NCBI GenBank assembly: GCA_035565335.1
Contig: DATMSO010000060.1
Location: forward strand, 1 to 13,857
Origin: Methylovorus sp035565335
GTDB lineage: Bacteria > Pseudomonadota > Gammaproteobacteria > Burkholderiales > Methylophilaceae
DNA length: 13,857 nucleotides
Direction: 5' to 3'
Program-made: the position numbers and the translations under genes
Notes under the pieces: generated by a model
What the model was told of the DNA's origin: nothing
The model's database searches: none
What the model saw: the letters and a program-made list of their open reading frames with translations, nothing else
Shown: one piece after another, positions 13,764 through 13,857 of the stretch
How positions within the stretch are numbered: the stretch's first letter is position 1
Layout: the number at the start of each line of letters is the position of its first letter

Positions 13764-13822
13764 ATAAATCTCCTAATGCGTTTTATATTAACTTTCGTAC
13801 ACTTTTTGCATGTGCATCGAAA

Positions 13823-13836
13823 GAGTTCGCGAACTC
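13823..13836. repeat. Perfect 14-bp palindrome upstream of the porin gene
   Basis: GAGTTCGCGAACTC is a fully symmetrical 14-mer centred about 66 bases upstream of the porin ATG. With no loop it is more likely a protein-binding dyad than an RNA hairpin, but I cannot match it to a known regulator. It is near the window edge, so the rest of the promoter region is not visible; I could not place a convincing -35/-10 pair. Confidence 0.45.
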
Positions 13837-13857
13837 CCCTTGCGAGAAGGTAGATGC

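Noticed and set aside
12642..13853. A 403-codon open frame on the plus strand across the porin gene.
   Set aside because: It is antisense to a clear porin with signal peptide and C-terminal Phe. The porin's avoidance of rare Leu and Ser codons removes stops from this frame; the translated product is low-complexity Thr/Val/Ser without a domain or ribosome site.

Overview
The window is ordinary chromosomal DNA of a Gram-negative bacterium. Signs of this are a porin ending in Phe, a lipoprotein with a lipobox, and a sigma-54/NtrC nitrogen-control locus. The protein types (a DUF4124 protein between glnA and ntrB, a porin of the betaproteobacterial 'MNKKLGLAVAGAVMAFGASAANA' kind, and uvrA divergent from an MFS gene) point to Betaproteobacteria. 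Methylophilaceae is my best guess, from memory of similar proteins and not from a search. I see no insertion sequence, phage gene, integrase, CRISPR array, tRNA or rRNA. Coding density is high and no gene-free stretch exceeds about 270 bases.

Layout. 1-92 (minus) is the first 30 codons of an MFS transporter. uvrA (321-3134, plus) diverges from it, and the gap holds a candidate promoter with a LexA-like box. uvrA ends at a bidirectional hairpin terminator (3146-3177). A minus-strand cluster then runs from about 6086 down to 3205: a rhodanese-domain protein, aroE (shikimate dehydrogenase), mtgA (monofunctional peptidoglycan glycosyltransferase, overlapping aroE by 4 bases) and an HDOD-domain protein. 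The plus-strand nitrogen block follows: glnA (6354-7763) behind a clear sigma-54 promoter with upstream NtrC sites and followed by a strong terminator, then a secreted DUF4124 protein (7878-8369), a tiny 17-codon ORF with a perfect ribosome binding site (8431-8484), ntrB (8493-9575) and ntrC (9619-11007). The right end is on the minus strand: a TPR-TylF-type methyltransferase fusion (11045-12217), a small Cys-rich lipoprotein (12274-12525), and a porin (12594-13763) with its own terminator.

How it works together. The NtrB kinase/phosphatase controls phosphorylation of NtrC. Phospho-NtrC bound at 6143-6199 would activate sigma-54 RNA polymerase at 6260-6275 to make glutamine synthetase under nitrogen limitation. 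The same NtrC sites lie on the upstream edge of the candidate promoter of the divergent rhodanese-aroE-mtgA cluster, so that cluster could also respond to nitrogen status.

I did not find a convincing undescribed system. The most unusual items are small regulatory ones: the 17-codon ORF that appears to carry the only good ribosome binding site for ntrB, the possibly leaderless DUF4124 gene, the three-half-site NtrC element, and inverted repeats next to the methyltransferase and porin genes.
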